DNA from: Acidobacteriota bacterium
Lineage (GTDB): Bacteria > Acidobacteriota > Blastocatellia > Pyrinomonadales > Pyrinomonadaceae
Assembly: GCA_029781855.1 (NCBI GenBank)
Contig: JAKOVX010000124.1
Location: 124,001-188,000 of the forward strand
Direction of reading: 5' to 3'
DNA: 64,000 bases
Both the position numbers and the translations under genes were made by a program. The stretch's first letter is position 1. Each line of letters begins with the position of its first letter. This document shows positions 16,759-25,340 of the stretch, piece after piece. The notes beneath the pieces were generated by a model. That model searched no databases and had not been told where the DNA came from. It saw only the letters and a list, made by a program, of their open reading frames with translations.

Positions 16759-17331
16759 ATGGCCTGGATCAAGACAATCCCGTTCGACGAAGCCGACGAT
16801 GATCTAAAGCAGCTCCTGATGGAGACGCGGATCGCGTATCCGCAGGAATATGAGGCGCCGTCTGAGAATTCGAGCATCGTCAACGAATCGATCGTCGACA
16901 CGCACACCTTGATCCCGGGAGCTCTCAAGCATGCGTTTGCCACATTCAGCGAGCTGATGGATCCGAAGCTTCCGCTCAAGCGGCGTCAGCACGAGATGAT
17001 CGCGACGATGGTCTCGCTGACGAACGACTGCTTTTACTGACTGGAATCTCACGCAGAGTTTCTGTGTCGCGTAACTTTGGACGAAGGATTGATCGAGGCT
17101 CTCCGAACGGATTATCGGACGGCACCGATCACAGAGGCTGAGCGCGTGATGATCGAGTACGTTATTCAACTCACCCGCGATGCGGTCAAGATCACTCCCG
17201 CACATCACGAGCGGCTTCACGCCGTCGGTTTTGACGACACCGCAATTCTCCAGATCACGCTGATAGCATCCTGGTTTAACTACATAAATCGTGTCGCGGA
17301 CGCCCTCGGTGTCGGCCGTGGAGAATTTTGA
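16759..17331 (+). CDS. AhpD-like/peroxidase-related protein with in-frame TGA (probable selenocysteine)
   Basis: 190 codons if TGA at 17038-17040 is read as selenocysteine. The halves are in the same frame and together give the full length of the carboxymuconolactone decarboxylase/AhpD-like peroxidase-related family. Around the TGA the protein reads SLTNDCFY-U-LESHAEFL, that is C-x-x-U-x-x-x-H, aligning U with the second cysteine of the family's CxxCxxxH redox motif. Codons after the TGA stay family-like to the stop (RDAVKITPAHHERLHAVGF, WFNYINRVADALGV). A stem-loop starts 10 bases after the TGA. The stop overlaps the hutI ATG (TGATG). AhpD-like selenoproteins are known in bacteria. The alternative is a nonsense mutation or sequencing error. 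Expected role: thiol/selenol peroxidase or disulfide reductase. Confidence 0.8.
17038..17067 (+). promoter_or_regulatory. Candidate bacterial SECIS element with UGA codon
   Basis: UGA at 17038-17040 is followed by a stem ACGCAGA (17051-17057) pairing with TCTGTGT (17061-17067), seven pairs with one G-U, closed by a GUU loop (17058-17060). The loop G lies about 18 bases from the UGA and a G-U pair of bases is present in the loop, as needed for SelB recognition in known bacterial elements. The loop is small, so a slightly opened apical helix is likely. Supported by position and fold only. Confidence 0.6.
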
Positions 17332-18608
17332 TGGACCGCGTGGATCTAATCGTTTTTAACGCGGGACAGTTGGTGACCTGCGCATCCGACGGCCCGAAAC
17401 GCCGCGCCGATATGCGCGACGTGGGCATCATCGAAAACGGCTCGGTCGCGATCTCGGGCGGCAAGATCGTCGGCGTTGGGACGACGGATGAAATTTACCG
17501 CGGGTTCGACGCGGTTGAGTATTTCGACGCCGGCGGAAAGGTCGTTTGTCCGGGATTTGTCGATCCGCACACGCATATCGTCTTTGCCGGCGACCGGCTT
17601 AGTGAGTTTGAGCTGAAGATCAAGGGTGCCGAATATCTCGAGATCCTGGCGAACGGCGGCGGGATATTATCCACGGTTCGAGCAACAAGGGAAGCGAGCA
17701 TTGAACAGCTTGTTGAGCAAAGCCGTGCCCGTCTGGACAAAATGCTCGCTTGCGGGACGACGACGGTCGAGATCAAGACCGGATACGGCCTGGATACCGA
17801 GACCGAGCTCAAAATGCTCGCGGTCATCGAGATCCTCGACAATACGCACGCCATCGAAATCGTGCCGACGTTCCTTGCCGCACATGCGGTGCCGCCGGAA
17901 TTCAAAGACAACGCCGACGCCTACGTTGACCTCGTTTGCACCGAAATGCTCCCGCTCGCATGGAGATGGTATGAGCAGTCGCAATTTTCGATGAATGGAA
18001 CGCCATTCTTTGTCGACGTCTTTACCGAAAGGAATGCCTTCGATGTTGCTCAGTCGGAAAGGGTATTTACAACAGCGCAGAGCATTGGGTTCAAGCTAAA
18101 AGCACACGTTGACCAATTCACGAGTCTTGGCGGCTCACACGCGGCGATGGCCGCCGGAGCAGCCTCGATCGATCACCTTGATGAGATATCTGACGGCGAG
18201 GTTTCGGAGCTTGCCGGCAGCGACACTATCGGGATCGTAATTCCAACCGAGAATTTCAATGCCGGCAAGACGCGTTTTGCCGACGCACGCAAACTAATCG
18301 ACTCCGGTTGTGCCGTCGCGCTTTCGACCGACTACAACCCCGGCTCGGCACCTTGTCCGTCGCAGCCGATGGCAATGGCGATCGCCTGTCGCTATCAGAA
18401 ATTGCTTCCCGCCGAAGCTCTAAATGCCGCTACGATCAACGCGGCACACGCTGTCGGTCTTGGCGATTCAGTTGGCTCTATCGAGGTCGGGAAATCAGCC
18501 GACATTTGCATCGTGGACGCTGCTGATTTCCGTTTGCTTGCTTATGAATTTGGCGGCAACCTCATCAAGTCGGTCATCAAACGCGGCGAACGCGTCGTAA
18601 CCTCCTAA
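17331..18608 (+). CDS. hutI: Imidazolonepropionase
   Basis: 425 residues, the family's usual size. It hydrolyses 4-imidazolone-5-propionate to N-formimino-glutamate, step three of histidine degradation. Amidohydrolase features: metal-binding DPHTHIVFAGDR near residue 78, KIKGAEYLEILANGGGILSTV, TTTVEIKTGYGL, the central LKAHVDQFT with metal His, and STDYNPGSAPCPSQPM near the C-terminus. The ATG overlaps the preceding gene's TGA (TGATG), so translation is probably coupled and depends on ribosomes passing the in-frame UGA upstream. hutH follows after 32 bp. Confidence 0.97.
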   Translation: MDRVDLIVFNAGQLVTCASDGPKRRADMRDVGIIENGSVAISGGKIVGVGTTDEIYRGFDAVEYFDAGGKVVCPGFVDPHTHIVFAGDRLSEFELKIKGAEYLEILANGGGILSTVRATREASIEQLVEQSRARLDKMLACGTTTVEIKTGYGLDTETELKMLAVIEILDNTHAIEIVPTFLAAHAVPPEFKDNADAYVDLVCTEMLPLAWRWYEQSQFSMNGTPFFVDVFTERNAFDVAQSERVFTTAQSIGFKLKAHVDQFTSLGGSHAAMAAGAASIDHLDEISDGEVSELAGSDTIGIVIPTENFNAGKTRFADARKLIDSGCAVALSTDYNPGSAPCPSQPMAMAIACRYQKLLPAEALNAATINAAHAVGLGDSVGSIEVGKSADICIVDAADFRLLAYEFGGNLIKSVIKRGERVVTS

Positions 18609-18640
18609 CCGGGCCGATCTGTGGTAATCTCTCTTTGTAA

Positions 18641-20176
18641 ATGAGTTCTGAGCTGATCATCGACGGCGAAAGCCTCACATTCGAACAGGTAATAAGCGTA
18701 GCGTACGGAAATCCGGGCGACCCAACCGTTGTCCTGGCCGAATCCGCACGTGCGAAGGTTGAACGTTCCGCGGCTGCGGTCCAGACGCTGCTCGATCGGG
18801 GTGAGATCGCATACGGCATCACGACCGGATTTGGGGCCTTCAAGGACAAGATCATTACCCGCGAAGAAGTCGAGCTCCTGCAGCGAAATATCGTTTTGAG
18901 CCACGCCGTGGGAGTGGGAGACAATTTCGATATTCCGACGGTTCGGGCGATCATGCTGATCAGGGCGAATACGCTGGCCCGCGGATACTCAGGCATCAGG
19001 CTTCAGACGCTCGAACTCATACTCGATTGTCTCAACCGCGGCGTTCACCCTATTATTCCGGAAAAGGGAAGCCTCGGTGCCAGCGGTGATCTTGCTCCGC
19101 TTGCCCATTTTGCCTGTGTGCTTATCGGTGAGGGCGAAGCGGAATTCGCCGGCGAACGTCTTCGCGGCGGCGAGGCGCTGAGGCAAGCCGGACTGGAACC
19201 TGTCACCCTCGCGGCAAAAGAGGGGCTTGCACTAACAAATGGAACGACCGTAATGACCGCGGTCGGCTTGCTCGAGACGTGGCGGGCGAAGCGTCTCGAC
19301 GAGATCGCAGACGTCGCCGGTGCTCTATCGCTCGAGGCTCTGCATGGGACAGTTTCGGCGTTTGATGAGCGGATCCACGCATTGCGGCCGCATCCGCGGC
19401 AGATAGATTGTGCCCGGAATCTCCGCGAATTATTGGCAGACAGCGATTTTGTCCGCGAGTTCGATCCGACCAATGTTCAGGACGCATATACCTTACGTTG
19501 CATGCCGCAGGTACATGGTGCATGCCGCGACGCAGTGGCATATGCCGAGTGGCTCCTCGAGCTCGAACTCAATTCGGTCACCGACAATCCGCTCATATTC
19601 ATAAATGATGACGAATCGATCGAGGTGATCAGCGGCGGTAATTTTCACGGTGAGCCGCTCGCTCTCGCGTTTGATTACCTCAAGATCGCTCTCACGGAAT
19701 TGGGCAATATTTCCGAACGCCGCATTATGCGGCTCACCGACGAGTCGTCCAACGCCCACGTTCTCCCTGCTTTTCTGACGGAGTGCGGCGGGCTCAATTC
19801 AGGTTTTATGATCGTTCAGTACACTGCGGCGGCTCTCTGTACGGAGAACAAGATCCTGGCTCACCCCGCGAGCGTCGACACGATCCCGAGCTCGGCAAAT
19901 GTCGAGGACCACGTCTCGATGGGAGCGACCGCCGCGTTGAAGCTGCGAGAGATAGGCACTAATTTGGAAACGATCCTCGCCTTGGAGCTTTTCTGTGCGG
20001 CTCAGGGCGTGGATTTTCGTAAGAAGTCGCTCGGTGACGCGGCCAGGCTCGGAAAGGGCACGCGGGACATTTACGCAGCCATCCGCGAACGGATACCGTT
20101 CATCGAACGGGACGAGTATATGAAGGATCATATTGAATCCGCGAGAAGCATCGTCGAAGGTTTTGGAAGATCATAA
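18641..20176 (+). CDS. hutH: Histidine ammonia-lyase
   Basis: 511 residues, typical length. It deaminates L-histidine to urocanate and ammonia, the entry step of the pathway. The autocatalytic MIO cofactor tripeptide Ala-Ser-Gly is at residues about 147-149 in GSLGASGDLAPLAH. Other conserved parts: TTGFGAFKD, the N-terminal YGITTGFG loop, NPLIF, GGNFHGEPLALAFD and SSNAHVLPAFL; the essential tyrosine in ITYGI is preserved. It follows hutI with 32 bp between them, so hutI and hutH form one operon with the AhpD-like gene. The next gene starts 8 bp after its stop and may be cotranscribed. Confidence 0.97.
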   Translation: MSSELIIDGESLTFEQVISVAYGNPGDPTVVLAESARAKVERSAAAVQTLLDRGEIAYGITTGFGAFKDKIITREEVELLQRNIVLSHAVGVGDNFDIPTVRAIMLIRANTLARGYSGIRLQTLELILDCLNRGVHPIIPEKGSLGASGDLAPLAHFACVLIGEGEAEFAGERLRGGEALRQAGLEPVTLAAKEGLALTNGTTVMTAVGLLETWRAKRLDEIADVAGALSLEALHGTVSAFDERIHALRPHPRQIDCARNLRELLADSDFVREFDPTNVQDAYTLRCMPQVHGACRDAVAYAEWLLELELNSVTDNPLIFINDDESIEVISGGNFHGEPLALAFDYLKIALTELGNISERRIMRLTDESSNAHVLPAFLTECGGLNSGFMIVQYTAAALCTENKILAHPASVDTIPSSANVEDHVSMGATAALKLREIGTNLETILALELFCAAQGVDFRKKSLGDAARLGKGTRDIYAAIRERIPFIERDEYMKDHIESARSIVEGFGRS

Positions 20177-20184
20177 TTTTCGCT

Positions 20185-21117
20185 ATGAACATTCAAAGAT
20201 TATTGGGATTGATCGCGATCGGGGCTCTCGGAGCAAGCTGCTGGTCGATGGAATCGAACGCGAACGCCCGGACATCGACGCCGGAGGTGATCTCGGCATC
20301 GTCGCCATCGGCGTCACCGACCCCGAGCTCCTCGAAGTCGCCGTCCACCAATTCGAACATGTCAGATAAGCCCAAAGAGACCGGTTTCCTTAAGAATTTG
20401 CCCGAAGGATTTGAACAGCCGACTGACGATGCCGGCCGTCTGCTGCTGAAAGAATACGGTTCAGTCTTTCTTGCACGCGGCGGAGCCATTGCACCGAAAA
20501 AGGTGGTCTTCAAGGACGCGTCTGACGTAGACTCGTTTCAGGCGTCCCTGCAGCGGTCAAGCGAGATCATCGGCGGGATGAAAGTCGAACTGCAAACGCC
20601 CGCGATGAATGCCCTTAAGGATGCGATCACCGAGGCCAAGGCCGCGAACCTGACGATCGGGCCGCGCGGTGCGGATTCTTCTAAACGCGGGTACGATCAG
20701 ACCGTCACGCTCTGGGCAAGCCGGGTCAATCCGGGCTTGGCCCATTGGGTCGGAGCAGGAAAGATCACCGCGGCGGAGGCGGCCAGGATCAAGAAGCTTA
20801 CGCCCTACGAACAGGTGCCCGAGATCCTGAAGTTGGAGACTCAGGGAATCTACTTTGCCAAAGATCTCTCCAAATCGATCATCTACTCCGTTGCACCTCC
20901 AGGGACGTCGCAGCACCTCTCAATGCTCGCACTCGACGTAAAGGAATTTGAAAACTCGCGCGTTCGGGACATTCTCGCCAAACACGGCTGGTTCCAGACT
21001 GTCTCGTCCGATCTGCCGCATTTTACCTATCTCGGCGTGACCGAAGCTGAACTTCCGGGTCTCGGGCTCAAGAAAGTGACGGATTCCGGCCGGACTTTCT
21101 GGGTTCCAGATATTTGA
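20185..21117 (+). CDS. VanY-like D-Ala-D-Ala carboxypeptidase family (M15B) protein
   Basis: 310 residues: an N-terminal hydrophobic segment (MNIQRLLGLIAIGALGASC, possible lipoprotein signal), a Ser/Pro/Thr-rich linker to about residue 60, then a VanY-type domain with RGYDQTVTLWASRVNPGLA, PPGTSQHLSMLALDVKEF and LPHFTYLG. The M15 zinc ligands His (SQH), Asp (ALD) and the last His (PHF) are present. In the usual S-x-H-x-x-G-x-A-x-D motif the Gly is replaced by Met. It would trim peptidoglycan stem peptides outside the membrane. It lies 8 bp after hutH and ends before a terminator. Confidence 0.8.
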   Translation: MNIQRLLGLIAIGALGASCWSMESNANARTSTPEVISASSPSASPTPSSSKSPSTNSNMSDKPKETGFLKNLPEGFEQPTDDAGRLLLKEYGSVFLARGGAIAPKKVVFKDASDVDSFQASLQRSSEIIGGMKVELQTPAMNALKDAITEAKAANLTIGPRGADSSKRGYDQTVTLWASRVNPGLAHWVGAGKITAAEAARIKKLTPYEQVPEILKLETQGIYFAKDLSKSIIYSVAPPGTSQHLSMLALDVKEFENSRVRDILAKHGWFQTVSSDLPHFTYLGVTEAELPGLGLKKVTDSGRTFWVPDI

Positions 21118-21139
21118 TCGTCCGACTTGGACTGAAAAA

Positions 21140-21174
21140 AAAAGCGACGACCAATGGGCCGTCGCTTTTCTTTT
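21140..21174. terminator. Rho-independent terminator
   Basis: AAAAGCGACG (21140-21149) pairs with CGTCGCTTTT (21160-21169) around a 10-base loop, followed by CTTTT. It is flanked by an A-run on the other side, so it can stop transcription from both the M15 gene (plus) and the convergent DUF4344 gene (minus). Confidence 0.85.
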
Positions 21175-21193
21175 ACCAGAATCGCAAATCGTT

Positions 21194-22000
21194 TTAGGGG
21201 AGAATATACGGTGCGAGCAGCCGCATCCACGCACGCTCGGCACGTTTATATTCCGTTTCGCATCTCACGGCCCTGTCCGAAGGCAGGCCTCTCGGGCCGA
21301 CGATACCGGCATTCTTCTTGGGGTCGCTGCCGTAAACGAGGCAGAGCATATCGTAGAAGCGGGTTTTGCTGAACGAATGCTCATCCCAGAACAGCATCGT
21401 GCCTTTCGTCTCGCCGCGGCTGGCAATATCAAATTCGATCGCGGCGTTAATTGCGCTCACTTGGCCCTCTTTTGAACCGTCCAACATTATGACCGTTGCG
21501 AGCTGGTCGACCGCGTCCTCTTCACGGCCCGTCGCCGGCAGATCCCAAACGTCGATCAGGCAATGCCCCAGCTCGTGAAAGAACGTCTGAATGATAGTGT
21601 CTTCGACCATCGAGTCGACTTTCGCCTGGTCCTTGGTAATGGTCTTGAACTCCCGGTCAAATTGATCTACGAGTTCGTAGCAGATCGTGATCTCAGTCGT
21701 GTCCGGGCTGTAAAAGGCATTCGCCTCGTTACAAGTGTCAAAATTGAGATAAACGTCCTTCGGCAGAGCGATCAGCCCGTTCAGAGCATCGGCGATCTCC
21801 TTTAAGATCGCTCTCTCGTCCGCCGGCATCGGTTTCTTCGGGCCCTGCGCAAGGTCCGCGGGCGAATAACCGACCTTGAAATCGCCCTTGTCGAGGGCGA
21901 GAGCACCGGATTTCGGGTTGGTTTGTGCCCAAAGCGACGACGCGAAAATGGTGATCAGCGATAAACAGAGGATCGATCGTTTTGTACCTATCTGGCTCAT
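21194..22000 (-). CDS. DUF4344 putative zinc metallopeptidase, secreted
   Basis: 268 residues with a signal peptide (SILCLSLITIFASSLWA). The DUF4344 layout is clear: FDTCNEANAFYSPDTTEITICYEL, then the zincin motif HELGH in IQTFFHELGHCLIDVWDLPATGREEDAVDQ, a conserved E-D-A-V-D-Q segment with a third ligand, and a C-terminal FWDEHSFSKTRFYDMLCLVYGSDP. Members are extracytoplasmic; substrates unknown. The start at 22000 is chosen because it opens a signal peptide and AGGACC lies 6 bases upstream; the longer form from 22150 has 50 uncharacteristic residues. Confidence 0.85.
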   Translation of the reverse strand: MSQIGTKRSILCLSLITIFASSLWAQTNPKSGALALDKGDFKVGYSPADLAQGPKKPMPADERAILKEIADALNGLIALPKDVYLNFDTCNEANAFYSPDTTEITICYELVDQFDREFKTITKDQAKVDSMVEDTIIQTFFHELGHCLIDVWDLPATGREEDAVDQLATVIMLDGSKEGQVSAINAAIEFDIASRGETKGTMLFWDEHSFSKTRFYDMLCLVYGSDPKKNAGIVGPRGLPSDRAVRCETEYKRAERAWMRLLAPYILP

Positions 22001-22286
22001 TGTGAGGTCCTGTCTTGGCGGCGATCTCGGCTCGCCGTGCCGGATTTCTAAGATAGCTGATTTGTTGGAATTAACCGTTACTCTGGATCGAGTTGAGAAA
22101 GTGTAGATCGAACCATTTCGGCTGTCAATTGAAATATCCCGACACCGCAAAAATGCCGCGTCGACCGCTACTTTCCAGACCGAAAAGCAGCGGGCAGTTA
22201 TCCGGCAACACAGGCAGAAACGGAAAAGCCGGACGACGGTGCCCGGCTTCGGTCTCGGTCAATAACGACCGACTGATTTGAAAATG

Positions 22287-22363
22287 TGGTACACCCGGCA
22301 AGATTCGAACTTGCGACCCTCTGATTCGAAGTCAGATACTCTATCCAGCTGAGCTACGGGTGC
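22287..22363 (-). tRNA. tRNA-Arg (anticodon TCG)
   Basis: Minus-strand cloverleaf of 77 bases including encoded CCA. Acceptor stem GCACCCG/CGGGTGT, D arm with AGCTCAGCTGGATAGAG, anticodon stem TCTGA/TCAGA with loop CTTCGAA giving anticodon TCG, and T arm GCAAGTTCGAATCTTGC. It reads CGA and other CGN arginine codons. It lies between a divergent peptidase promoter region and a cytochrome c gene. Confidence 0.95.
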
Positions 22364-22416
22364 GTGGACCTGTTTAATACTAAATTTCCGTCGGCGTGAT
22401 TGCAAACGCCGTGGGC

Positions 22417-22863
22417 TTACTTGACGTTAGCCGGTGCCGGATTCGGCGGAGTTTTCTGAAATTCAGACCGCACGTAACCAATAATGTCCTTGATCTCCTG
22501 CTCGCTGAGCTTGTCCTTGAATGCCGGCATTCCGTCTTCAGGAAAGCCGTCGGTTATGTATTGTACGTATTTGGCGTCGGGCTTGGCCGCGAGCTTCGCT
22601 GCGGTGAGATTGTCAGGTTCGATCGTTTTGCCATCGACAGTGATCTTTCCGCCGGTACCGTCTTCCTTGTGGCATTTCGCACAGTTTGTGCTGTAGAGCT
22701 TGGCGCCGGATGCAGTTTCGGCGGCAGGTGACGCCGCTGCGTTCGTGTTAACCGCGGGTTTGGAATTGCTCGACGCCGTATTCGTCGTGTTAGACGTCGC
22801 CTGGCTGCATGCAACCGCGGCCGCGATCGCACCGATAACAATAAATAACTTCAGTTTCATCAT
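22417..22863 (-). CDS. Monohaem c-type cytochrome lipoprotein
   Basis: 148 residues. A lipoprotein signal peptide ends in AAAVAC with Cys19 as the likely lipidation site. A Thr/Ser/Asn/Ala-rich linker follows to about residue 50, then one class-I cytochrome c domain with haem motif CAKCH at 61-65 and distal Met in DGMPAFKDKLSEQEI; GYVRS closes the fold. It is probably a membrane-anchored periplasmic electron carrier. GGAG lies about 11 bases upstream of the ATG. The window also encodes System II cytochrome maturation (resB, ccsA), consistent with haem attachment outside the membrane. Confidence 0.9.
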   Translation of the reverse strand: MMKLKLFIVIGAIAAAVACSQATSNTTNTASSNSKPAVNTNAAASPAAETASGAKLYSTNCAKCHKEDGTGGKITVDGKTIEPDNLTAAKLAAKPDAKYVQYITDGFPEDGMPAFKDKLSEQEIKDIIGYVRSEFQKTPPNPAPANVK

Positions 22864-22982
22864 TTACAATACTCCGTTGCTTGAATAGAAAACCCCAAAA
22901 GTTTAACTTATGGGAGCACGTCCTTGCAATAATTTAGGCCGGAATTCGGCTCTCGAGCCGCCAGATCATGGGATAAAACGGT

Positions 22983-25316
22983 ATGAAATCACGAATCGCC
23001 ATTCTCTTCGCGTTGTTCGCTCTTTCGAGTATTGTTGCTGTCGGCCAGATCACGCCGACCGAAATGCGGGTTTCCGGGCTCAAGGAACCCGTCACGGTCA
23101 GGCGTGACGCCAGGTCGATCCCGTTTATCGAGGCAAAGAATGACGCCGACCTGTATTTTGTTCAGGGTTGGGTGACTGCCAGCGACCGTCTCTGGCAAAT
23201 GGATCTGTTGCGTCGCGTCGCGCGTGGGCAAACGGCGGAGATCTTTGGAACGGCAGCTCTTGAACGGGACAAAGAGTGGCGACGGTTCGGCTTCGCCGAC
23301 GTCGCCAATGAGAGCGTCAGTCAGCTAACACCGGAGTTGCGCGATGCCCTCAACAGTTACGCTCGCGGTGTCAACGCCTACATCGCGACCCTCGACGAAA
23401 AGTCGCTGCCGGTCGAATTCCGCATCCTTCAATACAAACCGAGCCAGTGGACACCGACCGACACGATCGTCATCGGCAAGATCCTCGCGGACGCACTTAG
23501 CACGACATGGCAAAACGACCTTTTGCGTGCCTCACTTTCTAAGCTCTCGAAAGAGAAATACGCCGACGTGACGAATCAGGTCACGCCGTTCGATGTCGTG
23601 CTTTACGGCACCGACAAGCCGGGCGGACGCGGCGAAATTCGGCCGGAGTCAGCCGGGATCGACGAATCGGCACTTGCGTCGGCGGCACGCCAGAACGAAC
23701 TGCGAGAGCAATCACTCGCGATGCTCGGCCTGTACGCAGAGGATCTTGCGGCGAGCAACAATTGGGTCATTTCCGGAAAACGCACGGCGGACGGCAAGCC
23801 GATATTGGCTAATGATCCGCATCTGTCGCCGACGGCGCCCGGCATTTGGTACCTGACACATCTCTCGACACCGACGATGCGGGTATCGGGTGTTACCTTT
23901 CCCGGCGTTCCCGGGATCATTCTCGGCCATAACGAAAACATCGCCTGGGGAGCCACCAACGTCGGACCGGACGTGCAGGACCTCTACGTCGAAACATTTA
24001 ACGATAAAGGCGAGGTGAAAACACCGACCGGATGGGAAAAGCCTGCTGTCCAAAAGAACGAGATCCGCGTTCGGACAAATCCGCTAAAGACCGACACGAC
24101 GGTCGTGAATTACGATGTCACGGTCACCCGCAACGGCCCGATCATTCTGGACGAAGGTGGCAAACGCTACGCACTCAAATGGACAGCTCGAGATCCCAAG
24201 AACAGCGAATTTGAGGCGTTTTTCGGCTTGAACCGGGCGAAGAACTGGGAAGAATTCAAGCGTGCGTTGAAGACCTACGGCGGAGCGACGCAAAATTTCG
24301 TTTACGCAGATTCGAAAGGGAACATAGGCTGGTACGCTGCCGGTCGGATCCCGCTCCGAAAGACGGGCGACGGAGCTCTGCCGTACGATGGCTCGACGAA
24401 CGACGGCGAGTGGACGGGCTACATCCCGTTTGACGAATTGCCGCATCTCTACAACCCGCCCGCGGGGCTGGTCGTAACCGCTAACCAGCGGATCGTCGGC
24501 ACCGATTATAAATATCCGCAGATGTCCCGTGACGTCGCCACCCCGTGGCGGGCTCGTACGATCTTGAACGACCTGAACGCTAAGCAGAAGATCAAAAGCG
24601 ATGACGTCCGCGACGTGCAGTACGAGACGTTCAACATTCCGCTCGACGCCCTCGCGAAACGGATCGTGAAGGACGCGGCAGCTTCCGCTGAGACTCTTGC
24701 GGTCCTCAAATCTTGGGACGGCAAGATGGCGGCCGATTCACGCGGTGCCGTGCTCGCCGATGAGATCCGGAGCTGCGTGGCGCGCAAGATCGCGAATGAG
24801 AACAAGCCCCTGCCGTTTTTCCTTGTTCGCGAGCGGATCACAGACTGGGCGATCCGTGAGAATGTCGCACGTTGGCTGCCCTCCGGTTTCAAGGACTACG
24901 ACGACCTGTTAAAGACGTGTGATTCGAGCGTCAGGGTCAGCCTTGCCGATCCGAAGCGGCTCGGGCCGGAAGAGGCTAACTGGGTCTGGGGCCGTATGTT
25001 TCAGTCGCATTATCCGCATCCGCTGGCTGCGGTGCCGTTCATCGGTGCCCAATTTGTCGTTCCGTCGATCCCGATCGCGGGAAGCAGCCAGTCGCCGAAT
25101 GTCGGCTCGAACGTCTCGATGCGTCACATCGCTACGCCCGGCAATTGGGAAACGACCCGCCACATCATCCCGCTTGGCGAATCCGGCGACCCGCGATCAT
25201 CGCATTTCAAGGACCAGTTCGACGCCTGGCAAAGCGGGACGCCGATGATCTTTCCGTTCAGCAAATCCGCCGTCGAAAAAGCTGCGGTCGAGGTCGTTAC
25301 GATGCTGCCGAAATAG
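22983..25316 (+). CDS. Penicillin acylase family Ntn-hydrolase
   Basis: 777 residues with a signal peptide (MKSRIAILFALFALSSIVAVG). The family precursor layout is seen: an alpha-chain region (VRRDARSIPFIEAKNDADLYFVQGW, QMDLLRRVARGQTAE), a linker, and the beta-chain nucleophile Ser at about residue 258 in SNNWVISG, followed by ANDPHLSPTAPGIWY. Autocleavage before this Ser would expose it as N-terminal nucleophile. Later motifs such as WGATNVGPDVQDLY and VTANQRI match. Homologues hydrolyse beta-lactams, acyl-homoserine lactones or other amides in the periplasm; the substrate is unknown. It stands alone, convergent with ruvX. Confidence 0.9.
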   Translation: MKSRIAILFALFALSSIVAVGQITPTEMRVSGLKEPVTVRRDARSIPFIEAKNDADLYFVQGWVTASDRLWQMDLLRRVARGQTAEIFGTAALERDKEWRRFGFADVANESVSQLTPELRDALNSYARGVNAYIATLDEKSLPVEFRILQYKPSQWTPTDTIVIGKILADALSTTWQNDLLRASLSKLSKEKYADVTNQVTPFDVVLYGTDKPGGRGEIRPESAGIDESALASAARQNELREQSLAMLGLYAEDLAASNNWVISGKRTADGKPILANDPHLSPTAPGIWYLTHLSTPTMRVSGVTFPGVPGIILGHNENIAWGATNVGPDVQDLYVETFNDKGEVKTPTGWEKPAVQKNEIRVRTNPLKTDTTVVNYDVTVTRNGPIILDEGGKRYALKWTARDPKNSEFEAFFGLNRAKNWEEFKRALKTYGGATQNFVYADSKGNIGWYAAGRIPLRKTGDGALPYDGSTNDGEWTGYIPFDELPHLYNPPAGLVVTANQRIVGTDYKYPQMSRDVATPWRARTILNDLNAKQKIKSDDVRDVQYETFNIPLDALAKRIVKDAAASAETLAVLKSWDGKMAADSRGAVLADEIRSCVARKIANENKPLPFFLVRERITDWAIRENVARWLPSGFKDYDDLLKTCDSSVRVSLADPKRLGPEEANWVWGRMFQSHYPHPLAAVPFIGAQFVVPSIPIAGSSQSPNVGSNVSMRHIATPGNWETTRHIIPLGESGDPRSSHFKDQFDAWQSGTPMIFPFSKSAVEKAAVEVVTMLPK

Positions 25317-25340
25317 TCGGGTTGGAAAAGAGAAAACAGT

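Noticed and set aside
16759..17331. Reading the AhpD-like gene as two genes or a nonsense pseudogene
   Set aside because: Both halves share one frame, the break falls exactly on the second Cys of CxxC, the downstream half remains well conserved, and it overlaps hutI. Kept as one gene with probable Sec, while noting sequencing error as an alternative.
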